Of a DNA stretch of 60,643 bases, positions 44,808-54,167 are shown piece after piece. Location of the stretch: contig CAILUD010000191.1 of NCBI GenBank assembly GCA_903837285.1, positions 1 through 60,643 of the forward strand. Reading direction: 5' to 3'. Origin of the DNA: an uncultured Bacteroidota bacterium (lineage in GTDB: Bacteria > Bacteroidota > Bacteroidia > Bacteroidales > GWA2-32-17). How positions within the stretch are numbered: the stretch's first letter is position 1; each line of letters opens with the position of its first letter. The notes below the pieces were generated by a model. The model saw only the letters and a program-made list of their open reading frames with translations. It searched no databases and was not told the DNA's origin. The translations under genes were made by a program, and so were the position numbers.

Positions 44808-46751
44808 TTAATTAATGTTTACATAAATCTTTTTATGTACTCTAAATTCTTCGTTGTATAAAGAAATAATATAAACAGAATTTGACAATGAATTTAATTG
44901 AATATTGTTATTGTTTATTCCTTCCTGAACTTCTATTATGTTGTTATATATATCCCGACCTAGAATGTCTGTAATAGAAATATTAATATTGCCAGATAAG
45001 CTTGCAAGAAAAGATAGACTTATTTTGTTATTAGATGAATTATAGTATGCGTTACTAAACTCAAAACCAATTTCGTTACATGAATTTGATACAGCTATTA
45101 TTTCGCTTTGTGAAAATTTACCATCAAAATCAACTTGTGTTAATCTATAAAAATTGTTTTTATTTGAAACATCAGAATCACTATAAATATAATTCTTTAA
45201 AGTATTAGAGTTACCATTTCCTTCAACTGTTCCAATTTGCGTATAATTAATTCCATTTATTGACTTTTCAATTATAAAATAATCATTGTTTGTTTCAGAT
45301 GCTGTCTGCCAAAATAATTCAATCTTATTTTTTAAACACATCCCTTTAAATGTTGTAAGTTCAATTGGAAGCACAATTGTAGAGCTACAATCACCAGACA
45401 AAATAATTTGAGGATTTGGTGTTGGTATAGATGATGGTAAGGTAGTATTTACCTTAATAACAGCAGGTGAATTAGAACAACCTGCCTGAATTGTTGGATT
45501 ACCACAGTCAGTTAACTGAATTAAATCGGCATCTTTATTATATATGGATTTAGCAGAAGATGAAAATGTTGTATTTGTAGCAAAAACATTTACGGTTTTA
45601 GACGAATTTTTATCTGCATACAAATCATCACCTTCAGCTCCTACATTACCCGAAAAGAAACAATTATCTAATGTTAGACTAATATTTGTATTTAATGAAT
45701 AGAGCCCAATTGCAGCTCCTCTTAATGTGCCTCCTGATGAACCCAAAATATTATTAGTAAACTTTGTTCTCGTATAAGTTGCTGTTCCTCCAGTCATTCT
45801 AATTCCACCACCATAAATTGGTGTAGAGGTTTGTCCTGCCATATTTCCATCGATTATGCAATCTGTAACAGTTAAAACTCCTCCTCTTTGCGAGATTGCT
45901 CCTCCGTCAGATGCTTCATTATTAAAAAATCTTGTGTTAGTTACAAATACCTTTGTATTCGTCATAGGATTTTCAGTACCTCCAGAATAATTATTCATTA
46001 ATAATGCACCTCCGTCATAAGCTCCAGTTTTAAAATTATAAGCAAGAATATAATCTTGAATATTTAATGTAATTCCATCACCAAAGACTTCTACTCCTCC
46101 AGTGTATGCGGTTTTCCATACATTACATAAACTACCTCCACCTTTAATATTTACTGAGCAATTTGCAAGAATAACAATTGAAGGATTGCCGCCACTTGCT
46201 CCATTTGTAGACATTATTACATTTTCAATTAAAATTCCAGTGGCTCCACCGCCTATGGTTAAAGCTTGTCCGCAATGACCTGGAGTTTGTGTTCCATTAT
46301 TTTCATATCCTTTTATTTTCATGTTTTTAATTGTAACATTATTACCTGTTACATACATAAAATAATTTGTTGCTAAACCTGCACCTAGATTATCAATTAT
46401 AGTGCTATTATTTCCCGCTCCAATAAAGGTGATCCCAGATAATGTAAAGTTAATTCTAACTTCATTGTTATATGTGCCAGCATCAATTTTAACAGTATCA
46501 CCACTTACCATTGTCGCTGAATAAGTTGTTAAAAGATTAGATAAAGTCAGCTTTGGAGTTGAAATAGTTGTTCCATTATTTGAATTATTACCAACAGCTG
46601 AGCAAAAAACATCCCCAGAAGTAGAATTATCATTTACATAATAATTTGTTGCTTCAACAATAAATACTGAGAATGTTAACACAAAAAATGTAATTGTAAA
46701 AATTCCAAATTGAAAAAATGAAAGTCTGGTTTTGGGAGTGTTTTTCTTCAT
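44808..46751 (-). CDS. Beta-helix surface protein, T9SS type A sorting domain
   Basis: A 647-residue exported protein. Signal/membrane segment at about 12-34. Residues about 35-400 are a right-handed beta-helix of the polymorphic outer-membrane/pectin-lyase type (SGITFIGAGNNSTIID, NNEASDGGAISQRGG, TDCIIDGNMAGQ). The linker VLPIELTTFKGMCLKNKIEL then leads to a domain shared with the 2105-residue protein (DYFIIEKSINGINYTQIG ... YRLTQVDFDGKFS), and a type A-like C-terminus ends VYIISLYNEEFRVHKKIYVN. Probably cell-surface; binding partner unknown. It is followed directly by the small barrel protein. A direct-repeat operator lies 119-147 bases upstream of the ATG. Confidence 0.88.
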   Translation of the reverse strand: MKKNTPKTRLSFFQFGIFTITFFVLTFSVFIVEATNYYVNDNSTSGDVFCSAVGNNSNNGTTISTPKLTLSNLLTTYSATMVSGDTVKIDAGTYNNEVRINFTLSGITFIGAGNNSTIIDNLGAGLATNYFMYVTGNNVTIKNMKIKGYENNGTQTPGHCGQALTIGGGATGILIENVIMSTNGASGGNPSIVILANCSVNIKGGGSLCNVWKTAYTGGVEVFGDGITLNIQDYILAYNFKTGAYDGGALLMNNYSGGTENPMTNTKVFVTNTRFFNNEASDGGAISQRGGVLTVTDCIIDGNMAGQTSTPIYGGGIRMTGGTATYTRTKFTNNILGSSGGTLRGAAIGLYSLNTNISLTLDNCFFSGNVGAEGDDLYADKNSSKTVNVFATNTTFSSSAKSIYNKDADLIQLTDCGNPTIQAGCSNSPAVIKVNTTLPSSIPTPNPQIILSGDCSSTIVLPIELTTFKGMCLKNKIELFWQTASETNNDYFIIEKSINGINYTQIGTVEGNGNSNTLKNYIYSDSDVSNKNNFYRLTQVDFDGKFSQSEIIAVSNSCNEIGFEFSNAYYNSSNNKISLSFLASLSGNINISITDILGRDIYNNIIEVQEGINNNNIQLNSLSNSVYIISLYNEEFRVHKKIYVNIN

Positions 46752-46817
46752 AAAGTATTTTTTTACGAAAATTTGTGATATTAATTCTTTAGCTAATTTA
46801 CATCGTAAAATGCTGAT

Positions 46818-46839
46818 TGATATCCTTTGTGGGATATCA
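46818..46839. repeat. 8-bp inverted repeat upstream of 46751
   Basis: TGATATCC (46818-46825) pairs with GGATATCA (46832-46839), and another GGGATAT follows 14 bases on. A candidate protein-binding palindrome; otherwise unexplained. Confidence 0.4.
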
Positions 46840-46869
46840 AGTTTGATATTGGGATATATGTCAATATTT

Positions 46870-46898
46870 GGGGTAAAAACACAAAATAAGGGGTAAAA
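46870..46898. promoter_or_regulatory. Direct-repeat operator A (candidate LytTR site)
   Basis: GGGGTAAAA occurs at 46870-46878 and again at 46890-46898, a 20-bp period. An inverted copy TTTTACCCC lies at 46919-46927. LytTR proteins typically bind two 9-bp direct repeats about two helical turns apart. The pair lies 119 and 139 bases upstream of the ATG of the beta-helix gene. A similar pair stands before the next gene upstream. Confidence 0.5.
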
Positions 46899-46930
46899 TG
46901 CAATATTATTTTAAAGCATTTTACCCCTTA
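46887..46930 (-). terminator. 15-bp perfect hairpin after the 2.35-kaa gene
   Basis: TAAGGGGTAAAATGC (46887-46901) and GCATTTTACCCCTTA (46916-46930) are exact complements with a 14-base loop. On the minus strand it follows the stop at 46947 by 16 bases and leads into TTTTGTGTTTTT. It fits a terminator that incorporates one operator half-site. Confidence 0.6.
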
Positions 46931-46946
46931 TAGTAAAAATATCTTA

Positions 46947-49900
46947 CTATCTAATTACAGTCAATGGCCCTGATCTTTCTCGCTTTATTCCTTTTGAATC
47001 TCTGTATATTACAAGCCAGGTATATGTTCCAACCGGAACTGGATTCATTGTGTTTTTTGCACAACCATTCCATGTTCTTTCAATATCGGTTGAAGTAAAT
47101 ATTATTTCTCCCCAACGGTCATAAATATTCAAAAGAAAATTGTCTTTATCTATTCCAGTGCCGGTAACAAAGAAATAATCGTTTACGTTATCGTTATCTG
47201 GTGAAAATGCAGTGGGAGCATATAATGTGTTTTCTTCTTCGATTTCAATTGGATAAATTACAGTATCTCGGCAGCCAAAATTTGAAATTGCTACAAGTTG
47301 AACACTCCATGAACCTGCACCTGGAAAACGATGCTCAGGATTAATCTGATTTGTTGAATCGCCATCTCCAAATGTCCACATATATGAATTTGCACCCGAT
47401 GTATGATTATTAAATTCAATAATTGGTTTAATTACTGTTGCAAATTCAGGTGTTGATGTAAATTGTGCAATAGGTTTTGGATATACTGTTATCATATTTT
47501 CATTTTGTAAAATTGTTTTACATCCCCATTGTGATGTAACAGTTAATGTTACTGTAAAAACTCCTGAGTTTGTATAAGTATGAACTGGATTATGAGCCAG
47601 TGAAAGATTTTCATTATCACCAAAATTCCAAACAAAAGTTCTTCCATCTATAGGATATAATTCATTAAAATGAACTGTTAATGGTTGACAACCTGTTAAT
47701 ACATCTGAATGGAATCCAGCTAAAGGTAAAGGCAATACTTTAATAAAAACATTTGCTATATCCTGAGTGCCACAAGCATCAAGAATTGAAACTGAATAAT
47801 TTCCTGAAGTTTGAGGATAAACATAAATTGGAGGTGTAACAATGTTGCCATCTTGATTAATTATAGTATAAGGTGGTCCAACACCACCAGTAATTATTGG
47901 AGTAAGTAAAACTGCTTCGCCAGGACAAACACTATCTGCATTTGAAATTAAATTTACATTTATTGGTAATGATACATTAACATTAACATTAGCAGTTGAT
48001 GAACATCCGTTTTGGTCAGTTGCTGTTACGGTATATAAAGTTGATGATATTGGTGTTATATTTATGGTACTTCCTGAAGATCCATTTGACCAAATAAAGT
48101 TATATCCAGGACCAGTTCCACCAGTTGCACTTACGGTTAAATTTACTGGTTGATTATAACAAGTTGATAAACTTGGATTAGTACTAATATGAAAAACAGA
48201 TGGTTCTTGAATTGTTGTTCCTGTTGCAGCTGTACAACCATAAACATCTGTAACCAATACAGAATAAACACCAGCTCCCACACCAGTTAAATCTTCTGTT
48301 GTAGCAAAATTAGACCATAAAAATTGAAATGGTGGATTCCCACTAGTAACTGTTAAATTTACATTTCCATTTAACTGTCCATTACAAAGTAAATCAGTAT
48401 GTGCAATAGAAGCAACTGGCAATGTTGTGTTATTTGTTACCATCATTTGATCAGTTGAAGAACACCCATTAGTAATATTTGTAACAGTTAAATTATAAGT
48501 TCCAACTTGATTAATTGTTGGTGAAGCAATATTATTTCCAGACACAAAACTACCACCAGTTGTTGACCATGAATAACTATAATTTGCTCCTGATGAAGAA
48601 CCTGAACCATCAATCGTTGTTGAAGTAGTTGTACAAGTTAAAATCAAATCAGATCCTGCCGAAGCTATTGGTAAGGTAGTATTATTTGTTACAATAACCT
48701 GATCAGTAGAAATACACCCGGTTGTTGAATTGGTAACTGTTAAGAAATAAGTTCCTGCCTGATTTACGCTTGGCGATGATGTTGTATTTCCAGAAACAAT
48801 ATTTCCGCCGGTTGTTATCCATGTATAAGTATAATTTGCTCCAGAACTAGAGCCTGATCCATTTACTGTTACAGAAGTTGTTGTGCAAGTTAATATCTGA
48901 TCACTACCTGCTGAAGCTATTGGCAAAACCGAATTACTTGACACTACCATCTGGTCGGTTGCAAAACAACCATTTAAAGTATTTGTAACTGTTACATTAT
49001 ATGTTCCTGCTTGATTTACCAAAGGTGATGCTGTTGTATTTCCAGAAACAATACTACCTCCTGTTGTTGACCAGATATAAGTGAAATTGGAACCAGAACT
49101 TGAGCCGGATCCATTTATAGTAATTGATGGTGTTGTACATGTTATTGTCTGATCAGCTCCGGCTGATGCTACTGGCATAACAGTATTGCTTGATACAGCC
49201 ATCTGATCGTTTGAATTACACCCATTAGTAATATTTGTTACGGTAACTGTATAAGTACCTGTCTGGTCTACTAAAGGTGATGCAGTTGTATGGCCAGAAA
49301 TAATATTACCTCCTACAGTTGACCAATCATAAGTAATATTAGCTCCTGCTGAAGAGCCTGTTCCATTAATCGTTGTGAAATTTACTATACAAGTTAATAT
49401 CTGATCAGCACCTGCAGACGCAGTCGGTAATGTTGTATTATTTGTTACAAACATCTGATCGGTAGCAGTACAACCATTAGTTGTATTTGTTATAGTTACA
49501 TTATAAGTTCCTGCCTGATTAACTACTGGTGATGCAGTTGTATTCCCGGAAACTATATTACCTCCTGTTGTTAACCAGGTGTATGTATAATTTACACCTG
49601 AGCTTGAACCCGAACCATCAATTGCTACTGATGTTGTTGTACAGGTTAATACTTTATCTATTCCTGCCGATGCTGTTGGCAAAGTTGTATTTGAAGTTAC
49701 ATTTACAACATCTGTGGTTGAACAGCCATTTGAAGTATTTGTTACTGTTAAAGTATAGGCTCCTGCCTGATTTACTGTAGGACTTGTGGTACTTCCTCCT
49801 GAAACAATATTACCTCCTACTGTTGACCAGTTATAAGTTATGCCAGCTCCTGAAGAAGATGCAGAGCCATCTAAAATTACACTTGTTGTTGTGCATGTAA

Positions 49901-52900
49901 GTACTTTGTCTATTCCTCCTGAAGCTATAGGGGCTGAACTGTTATTTGTTACAGTCATTACATCAGTAGCAGTGCAGCCATTTGTGGTATTTGTAACAGT
50001 AATTGTATATGTTCCTGCCTGGTTTATTGTCGGGCTTGTTGTGCTTCCACCAGAAACTATATTTCCACCAGTTGTTGACCATAAATAATTAAAGCTAACA
50101 CCCGAACTTGAACCAGAACCATCAAGGTTTACATTTGAAGTTGTACACGATAGCATTAAATCTGTTCCTGCTGATGCTGCTGGTAAAGTTGTATTACTAG
50201 TTACAAACATTTGGTCTGTTGCTATGCAGCCTGTTGTTGTATTTGTTACTGTTACATTATATGTGCCTGCCTGATTCACCACTGGCGAAGATGTTGTATT
50301 ACCAGAAACGAAATTACCTCCCGTTGTTAACCATGTATACGAGAAATTCACGCCTGAGCTAGAACCCGAACCATTTATTGTTGCAGTAGTTGTTGAACAT
50401 GTAATAACCTGATCAGAACCTGCTAATGCAGTTGGTAATGAATTTACAGTTACAGTTAACGACTGGGTTGTTGCACACTGTCCGGCATTTGGAGTAAATA
50501 AATATGTTCCTGTGGTTGTATTATTTATTGTTGCAGGGCTCCAGTTACCTGTTATTCCGTTTGGTGATGTTGTTCCTAACATTGGAGCTGCCGAGCCTGA
50601 ACAAAAAGCTGGTATTGTAGCAAAATTTGGAATAGTTTGAGGAGTTATAGTAATTACAAGAGTTGTAGTTGTTGCACATTGGCCTAAAGTTGGAGTAAAA
50701 GTGTACGTTGTTGTAGTTGTATTAGTCAATGCAGGTGACCATGTGCCAGTTATTCCATTTAAAGAAGTTGTTGGTAAAGCTGGTATTACGGTGCCGGTAC
50801 AATATGGACCAACTGCAGTAAAAGTTGGGGTTATACTTGAACTAATATTTATTGTTAAGGTAGTAGTGGTAGCGCATTGACCAGCAGTTGGTGTAAAAGT
50901 GTATGTTGTTGTGCTTGTATTGTTGATTGAAGGACTCCATGTTCCATTTATTCCATTTGTTGAAGATGTAGGTAAAGCTGGTATTACTGAGCCTGTGCAA
51001 TATGATCCTACTGCTGCAAAAGTTGGGGTAATATTTGGGTTTACTGTAATTGTTAAAGTAGTGGTGGTTGCACATTGACCAGCCGTTGGGGTAAAGGTAT
51101 AAGTTGTTGTCGCTGTATTACTAAGCGCTGGCGACCACGTACCTGTTATACCATTTGTTGATGTTGTTGGTAAAGCAGATAAGGCAGAACCTGAGCAAAT
51201 TGGAGAAACTGCTGCAAAGGCAGGGGTGATATTTGGGGTTACTGTTACAGATAAGGTAGTTGTTAAAGCACATTGACCAGCAGTTGGAGTAAAAGTGTAT
51301 GTGCCAGTTGTTGTATTGCTTACTGCTGGACTCCATGTTCCTGTAATAGCTGGACTATTTGTTGAATTTGTTGGTAACATGGGTGCAGCCGCACCATTAC
51401 AAATTGGAGAAATCGCGGTAAAAGTCGGTGTTATACTTGAGGCTGGAGGATTTATTGTAAAGCATTGTTGAACTGTAGATGAACAAGTCGTTATTAAGTC
51501 GGCAGTTATAACAATATGATCAATTGCTATTGGAGGATCGATACTTGATGATGCATTATTTGACCATCTTATTCTAAATTTTAAATTTGCAAGATTACTC
51601 CAACTAGGATCTGTCCTTGAATCTGCAAACCATGTTGTTTTGTTAAATAATTTTGCTCCGGCCTGAATCCATGTTGTTCCTCCGTTTAAACTATATTCAA
51701 TAGCGCCATAATCATTTCCGGATGCATCGCCTTTACCTAACCAATAAAAACTTAAAATAACATTTGTTAATCCTGTTGTTACAATAGGTGTATTTAAAGT
51801 TGTAGTCTGATCAGATGCTACTCCATCAAAATTTGCATTTAATGGAATGAAATTAACAGAACCAGCACCACAAGTTGCACCTGTGGTAGTAGTTGCTTTT
51901 ATATGAAGATATTTACTTGTAGGATTTCCTGGAACTGCAGCTGGTTCATTAGGAACAATGGGCACTGTAAAAGTACCTAACCCAGTAACGCAGCTACCAC
52001 CAATATAATCATTGTTTATTACAAAAATATTTGGGCCTCCTGTATTGTTAATAGTCCAGTTTGTTCCACCTGTTTCCCATTCTTCAGTAAATAATGTTTG
52101 TGTTGTTGTACCAGAAGATGGTCCGGATATATCAACACAATAAGTTCCGGCTGGTAAATTAATTAAAGCTCTTTCATCTGTAGCTCCACCAGGTTTATTG
52201 CCTGCAGGAATTGGAGATACAATAGGTCCGCTAATCCAATTGTAAGTTTGTCCGGCTGATGTTGGGGTTATTGTTATAGATCCTGTGTTGGCACCTGCGC
52301 ATGTAACATTAGTCGAATTACTAGTATAAGTAGGAGGAGTTCCTGTGTTTACAGTTAATGTAACTGCTAAAGAAGTTGCTGGACAAGTACTAGTAGCTTC
52401 ACTTATAACACATTGATATTGATATGTTGTCATTGTAGTGTTTGCACCTGTAATATTTAAAGTAGCAGTAGTTGCTCCAGAATAAACTCCTCCATTTGAG
52501 ATGTTTGTCCAGCCCGAACCTGTATTTACCTGCCATTGATATCCTGTGGCAGTTCCATTTGCAGAAACCGTAAAACTTGTGTTTGATCCTGAACAAACTG
52601 ATTGTGCTATTGGCTGGGTATTAATAGTAGGTGGTATACAACCGCAATTATTTACTGTTACAACTAAGTCTTGGTAACAACTTGTAGCACCAGATGTTAT
52701 GGTTGCGCGATATGTTGTTGTTGCTGCAGGGGTAATCGAAACGGAATATGGTGAAGTTAATGAAGTTCCAATTACCGTACCGCCTGCGGTTTGATTGGTT
52801 AATGTTATTGTCATAGGTTGAGGTGAGCCAATAACAACATTATCTAATCCCCAATTATCTGTTGTGGCGCTTGTTACCATTTGCTGATGCCATCTGAACA

Positions 52901-53996
52901 TTGTATTAGCTGTTTTAGCTGGAGTAGGAATTGGTAATACTACTTTATTCCAGTTTATTACTTCGTAACCGCATCCATAATATGAATCAGAAGATGCATT
53001 TGCATTATTAAAATTAACTGGATACATTGCTTTAAAAGTAGTCCATGTTGTTCCTCCGTTTGTAGAGTATTGTACGTAAACTGCTTCAGGAGTACTTCCA
53101 CTCATATTAATATCAGGAGACTCGCAAGGACTAGCAGCAGAATTTAGAGCAGCCTGACGGTATTCAAAACTTACGGTACCACCATTAGTAACATCCATTG
53201 AGTTAGTTGTTAAAGTTCTAGGTCCTGCAGCATTTGCCATCCATAAATATACCGATCCATCCAAACTTGACTGAGAGCAATTATTGCTTGTAAAAGTTGC
53301 AGATGCAGTTCCTGCCCATCCAGTACCAACTGTTGAAGCATTAAAATTATTATTGATTGCTGCTGTAACAACGTCGCCAATTGCTGTAAGGGTAACTGGT
53401 TGGCCACTACAAACTGGATTTGGGTTAGCAGTTAAATTAATATTACATCCTGGAGCACCTAATGGTTTATACGTTGTTATCCTGGCAACCCAACCTGGTG
53501 AAGTAGCAGTATTTACGTTGTAAAAACTTATAGTTAAACTTCCATTAGCATTGGTTGAACAAAATATTGTTGGTGTATATACTGCAGGTATTCCACCAGT
53601 TGGTGTTGGGCCTATACCTACAGGAGTTGGTGCGCTGGCGTTACTCCATTTTACTGAATAATTCCCCATTAATGAAGCAATTTTATTTGCTGCTATACTT
53701 GAGCCATCAAATATGCAAACTGAATCGCCTTTCTCTGTTGACGAATTGTAATATGTATTAAATGTTGTAAAATCTAGGCAAATACTTTCTCCTGCAATAG
53801 CTGGAGTTAATGTAATTGTGTAATTTGTGTTTCCATCTACACCTGCTGATCCTCCTGCATCATAAAACATATCTCCGTCATTAACTGCAACAGTTCCGCC
53901 TGTGCTAATAAGAATCTGCCCAAAAGAATCTATTACACAAAATATCAAAGATATTGAAAGTGTAATTTTGGTTAAAGCCAAAGTAATTTTTTTCAC
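46947..53996 (-). CDS. Giant repeat surface protein with PKD domains and T9SS type B sorting domain
   Basis: About 2349 residues. No ATG precedes the signal peptide. I choose GTG at 53996, giving KKITLALTKITLSISLIFC... then SFGQ; TTG at 54005 is the alternative. Order: a CUB-like domain (to about 150), mixed beta-sandwich domains, five repeats of about 65 residues ending TYTFTPTAGQCATTT, then eight repeats of about 84 residues with a GSGSSSG...Y.WSTTGGNIVSG core. SprB-like modules and two PKD domains (QPLTVHFNELYP, NSYMWTFGDGDSTNQINPEH) follow, then a type B gliding-motility-associated C-terminus (PTAFSPDNDNVNDYFFV, IYDRWGEIIFTS). Probably a long surface adhesin or filament. Unlike 37978-43170 it has no adjacent PorP/SprF gene. 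The LytTR regulator gene lies just upstream. Confidence 0.9.
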   Translation of the reverse strand: MKKITLALTKITLSISLIFCVIDSFGQILISTGGTVAVNDGDMFYDAGGSAGVDGNTNYTITLTPAIAGESICLDFTTFNTYYNSSTEKGDSVCIFDGSSIAANKIASLMGNYSVKWSNASAPTPVGIGPTPTGGIPAVYTPTIFCSTNANGSLTISFYNVNTATSPGWVARITTYKPLGAPGCNINLTANPNPVCSGQPVTLTAIGDVVTAAINNNFNASTVGTGWAGTASATFTSNNCSQSSLDGSVYLWMANAAGPRTLTTNSMDVTNGGTVSFEYRQAALNSAASPCESPDINMSGSTPEAVYVQYSTNGGTTWTTFKAMYPVNFNNANASSDSYYGCGYEVINWNKVVLPIPTPAKTANTMFRWHQQMVTSATTDNWGLDNVVIGSPQPMTITLTNQTAGGTVIGTSLTSPYSVSITPAATTTYRATITSGATSCYQDLVVTVNNCGCIPPTINTQPIAQSVCSGSNTSFTVSANGTATGYQWQVNTGSGWTNISNGGVYSGATTATLNITGANTTMTTYQYQCVISEATSTCPATSLAVTLTVNTGTPPTYTSNSTNVTCAGANTGSITITPTSAGQTYNWISGPIVSPIPAGNKPGGATDERALINLPAGTYCVDISGPSSGTTTQTLFTEEWETGGTNWTINNTGGPNIFVINNDYIGGSCVTGLGTFTVPIVPNEPAAVPGNPTSKYLHIKATTTTGATCGAGSVNFIPLNANFDGVASDQTTTLNTPIVTTGLTNVILSFYWLGKGDASGNDYGAIEYSLNGGTTWIQAGAKLFNKTTWFADSRTDPSWSNLANLKFRIRWSNNASSSIDPPIAIDHIVITADLITTCSSTVQQCFTINPPASSITPTFTAISPICNGAAAPMLPTNSTNSPAITGTWSPAVSNTTTGTYTFTPTAGQCALTTTLSVTVTPNITPAFAAVSPICSGSALSALPTTSTNGITGTWSPALSNTATTTYTFTPTAGQCATTTTLTITVNPNITPTFAAVGSYCTGSVIPALPTSSTNGINGTWSPSINNTSTTTYTFTPTAGQCATTTTLTINISSSITPTFTAVGPYCTGTVIPALPTTSLNGITGTWSPALTNTTTTTYTFTPTLGQCATTTTLVITITPQTIPNFATIPAFCSGSAAPMLGTTSPNGITGNWSPATINNTTTGTYLFTPNAGQCATTQSLTVTVNSLPTALAGSDQVITCSTTTATINGSGSSSGVNFSYTWLTTGGNFVSGNTTSSPVVNQAGTYNVTVTNTTTGCIATDQMFVTSNTTLPAASAGTDLMLSCTTSNVNLDGSGSSSGVSFNYLWSTTGGNIVSGGSTTSPTINQAGTYTITVTNTTNGCTATDVMTVTNNSSAPIASGGIDKVLTCTTTSVILDGSASSSGAGITYNWSTVGGNIVSGGSTTSPTVNQAGAYTLTVTNTSNGCSTTDVVNVTSNTTLPTASAGIDKVLTCTTTSVAIDGSGSSSGVNYTYTWLTTGGNIVSGNTTASPVVNQAGTYNVTITNTTNGCTATDQMFVTNNTTLPTASAGADQILTCIVNFTTINGTGSSAGANITYDWSTVGGNIISGHTTASPLVDQTGTYTVTVTNITNGCNSNDQMAVSSNTVMPVASAGADQTITCTTPSITINGSGSSSGSNFTYIWSTTGGSIVSGNTTASPLVNQAGTYNVTVTNTLNGCFATDQMVVSSNSVLPIASAGSDQILTCTTTSVTVNGSGSSSGANYTYTWITTGGNIVSGNTTSSPSVNQAGTYFLTVTNSTTGCISTDQVIVTNNTTLPIASAGSDLILTCTTTSTTIDGSGSSSGANYSYSWSTTGGSFVSGNNIASPTINQVGTYNLTVTNITNGCSSTDQMMVTNNTTLPVASIAHTDLLCNGQLNGNVNLTVTSGNPPFQFLWSNFATTEDLTGVGAGVYSVLVTDVYGCTAATGTTIQEPSVFHISTNPSLSTCYNQPVNLTVSATGGTGPGYNFIWSNGSSGSTINITPISSTLYTVTATDQNGCSSTANVNVNVSLPINVNLISNADSVCPGEAVLLTPIITGGVGPPYTIINQDGNIVTPPIYVYPQTSGNYSVSILDACGTQDIANVFIKVLPLPLAGFHSDVLTGCQPLTVHFNELYPIDGRTFVWNFGDNENLSLAHNPVHTYTNSGVFTVTLTVTSQWGCKTILQNENMITVYPKPIAQFTSTPEFATVIKPIIEFNNHTSGANSYMWTFGDGDSTNQINPEHRFPGAGSWSVQLVAISNFGCRDTVIYPIEIEEENTLYAPTAFSPDNDNVNDYFFVTGTGIDKDNFLLNIYDRWGEIIFTSTDIERTWNGCAKNTMNPVPVGTYTWLVIYRDSKGIKRERSGPLTVIR
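48430..50450 (-). repeat. Eight in-gene tandem repeats of about 250 bp
   Basis: Each unit encodes about 84 residues: (T)SAG.DQ.LTCTTTSVTI, GSGSSSG, Y.W.TTGGNIVSGNTT, NQAGTYNVTVTNTTNGC, TDQM.VTNNT. Adjacent units differ at scattered positions, so the array is stable but a candidate for length variation by recombination. Confidence 0.85.
50450..51440 (-). repeat. Five in-gene tandem repeats of about 195 bp
   Basis: Units encode about 65 residues with TYTFTPTAGQCATTTTL, ITPTFAAV..YC.G and LP(T/S)(T/S)S.NGI.GTWSP. They directly precede, in protein order, the eight 84-residue repeats. Confidence 0.8.
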
Positions 53997-54039
53997 GATA
54001 AGCAAGGTTTAAAATTTCAATATAGACGTTGGTTTTGTC

Positions 54040-54047
54040 CAAAGTTA
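54040..54047 (-). promoter_or_regulatory. Bacteroidota -7 element for the 2.35-kaa gene
   Basis: Minus-strand TAACTTTG matches TAnnTTTG and lies 44 bases before the GTG start. The -33 box is not a good match, which would suit a promoter that needs an activator bound further upstream. Confidence 0.5.
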
Positions 54048-54117
54048 GTATTGAAAACTGCCTTGTGTGTCTTGTATGTGGCCTATTGTAGCTATTAGGG
54101 ATAATAACTATAACAAT

Positions 54118-54146
54118 TAGGTAAAATGACAAGAATAGGGGTGAAA
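54118..54146. promoter_or_regulatory. Direct-repeat operator B (candidate LytTR site)
   Basis: TAGGTAAAA (54118-54126) and GGGGTGAAA (54138-54146) repeat with a 20-bp period. They share the GGGGTAAAATGCAAT core seen at 46890-46904 (14 of 15 bases for GGGGTGAAATGCAAT). The pair lies 122 and 142 bases upstream of the start at 53996, nearly the same distance as operator A from its gene, and on the same relative strand. Confidence 0.5.
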
Positions 54147-54167
54147 TGCAATGGTAAAATTATGAAT

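Noticed and set aside
46870-46930. CRISPR-like repeats
   Set aside because: Only two or three short 9-bp motifs with an operator-like period; no 25-40-bp repeats with unique spacers or cas genes in the window.
48430-51440. Minus/plus-strand frames within the repeat arrays as separate genes
   Set aside because: Repetitive composition keeps alternate frames open; the single long frame with T9SS signals explains the region.
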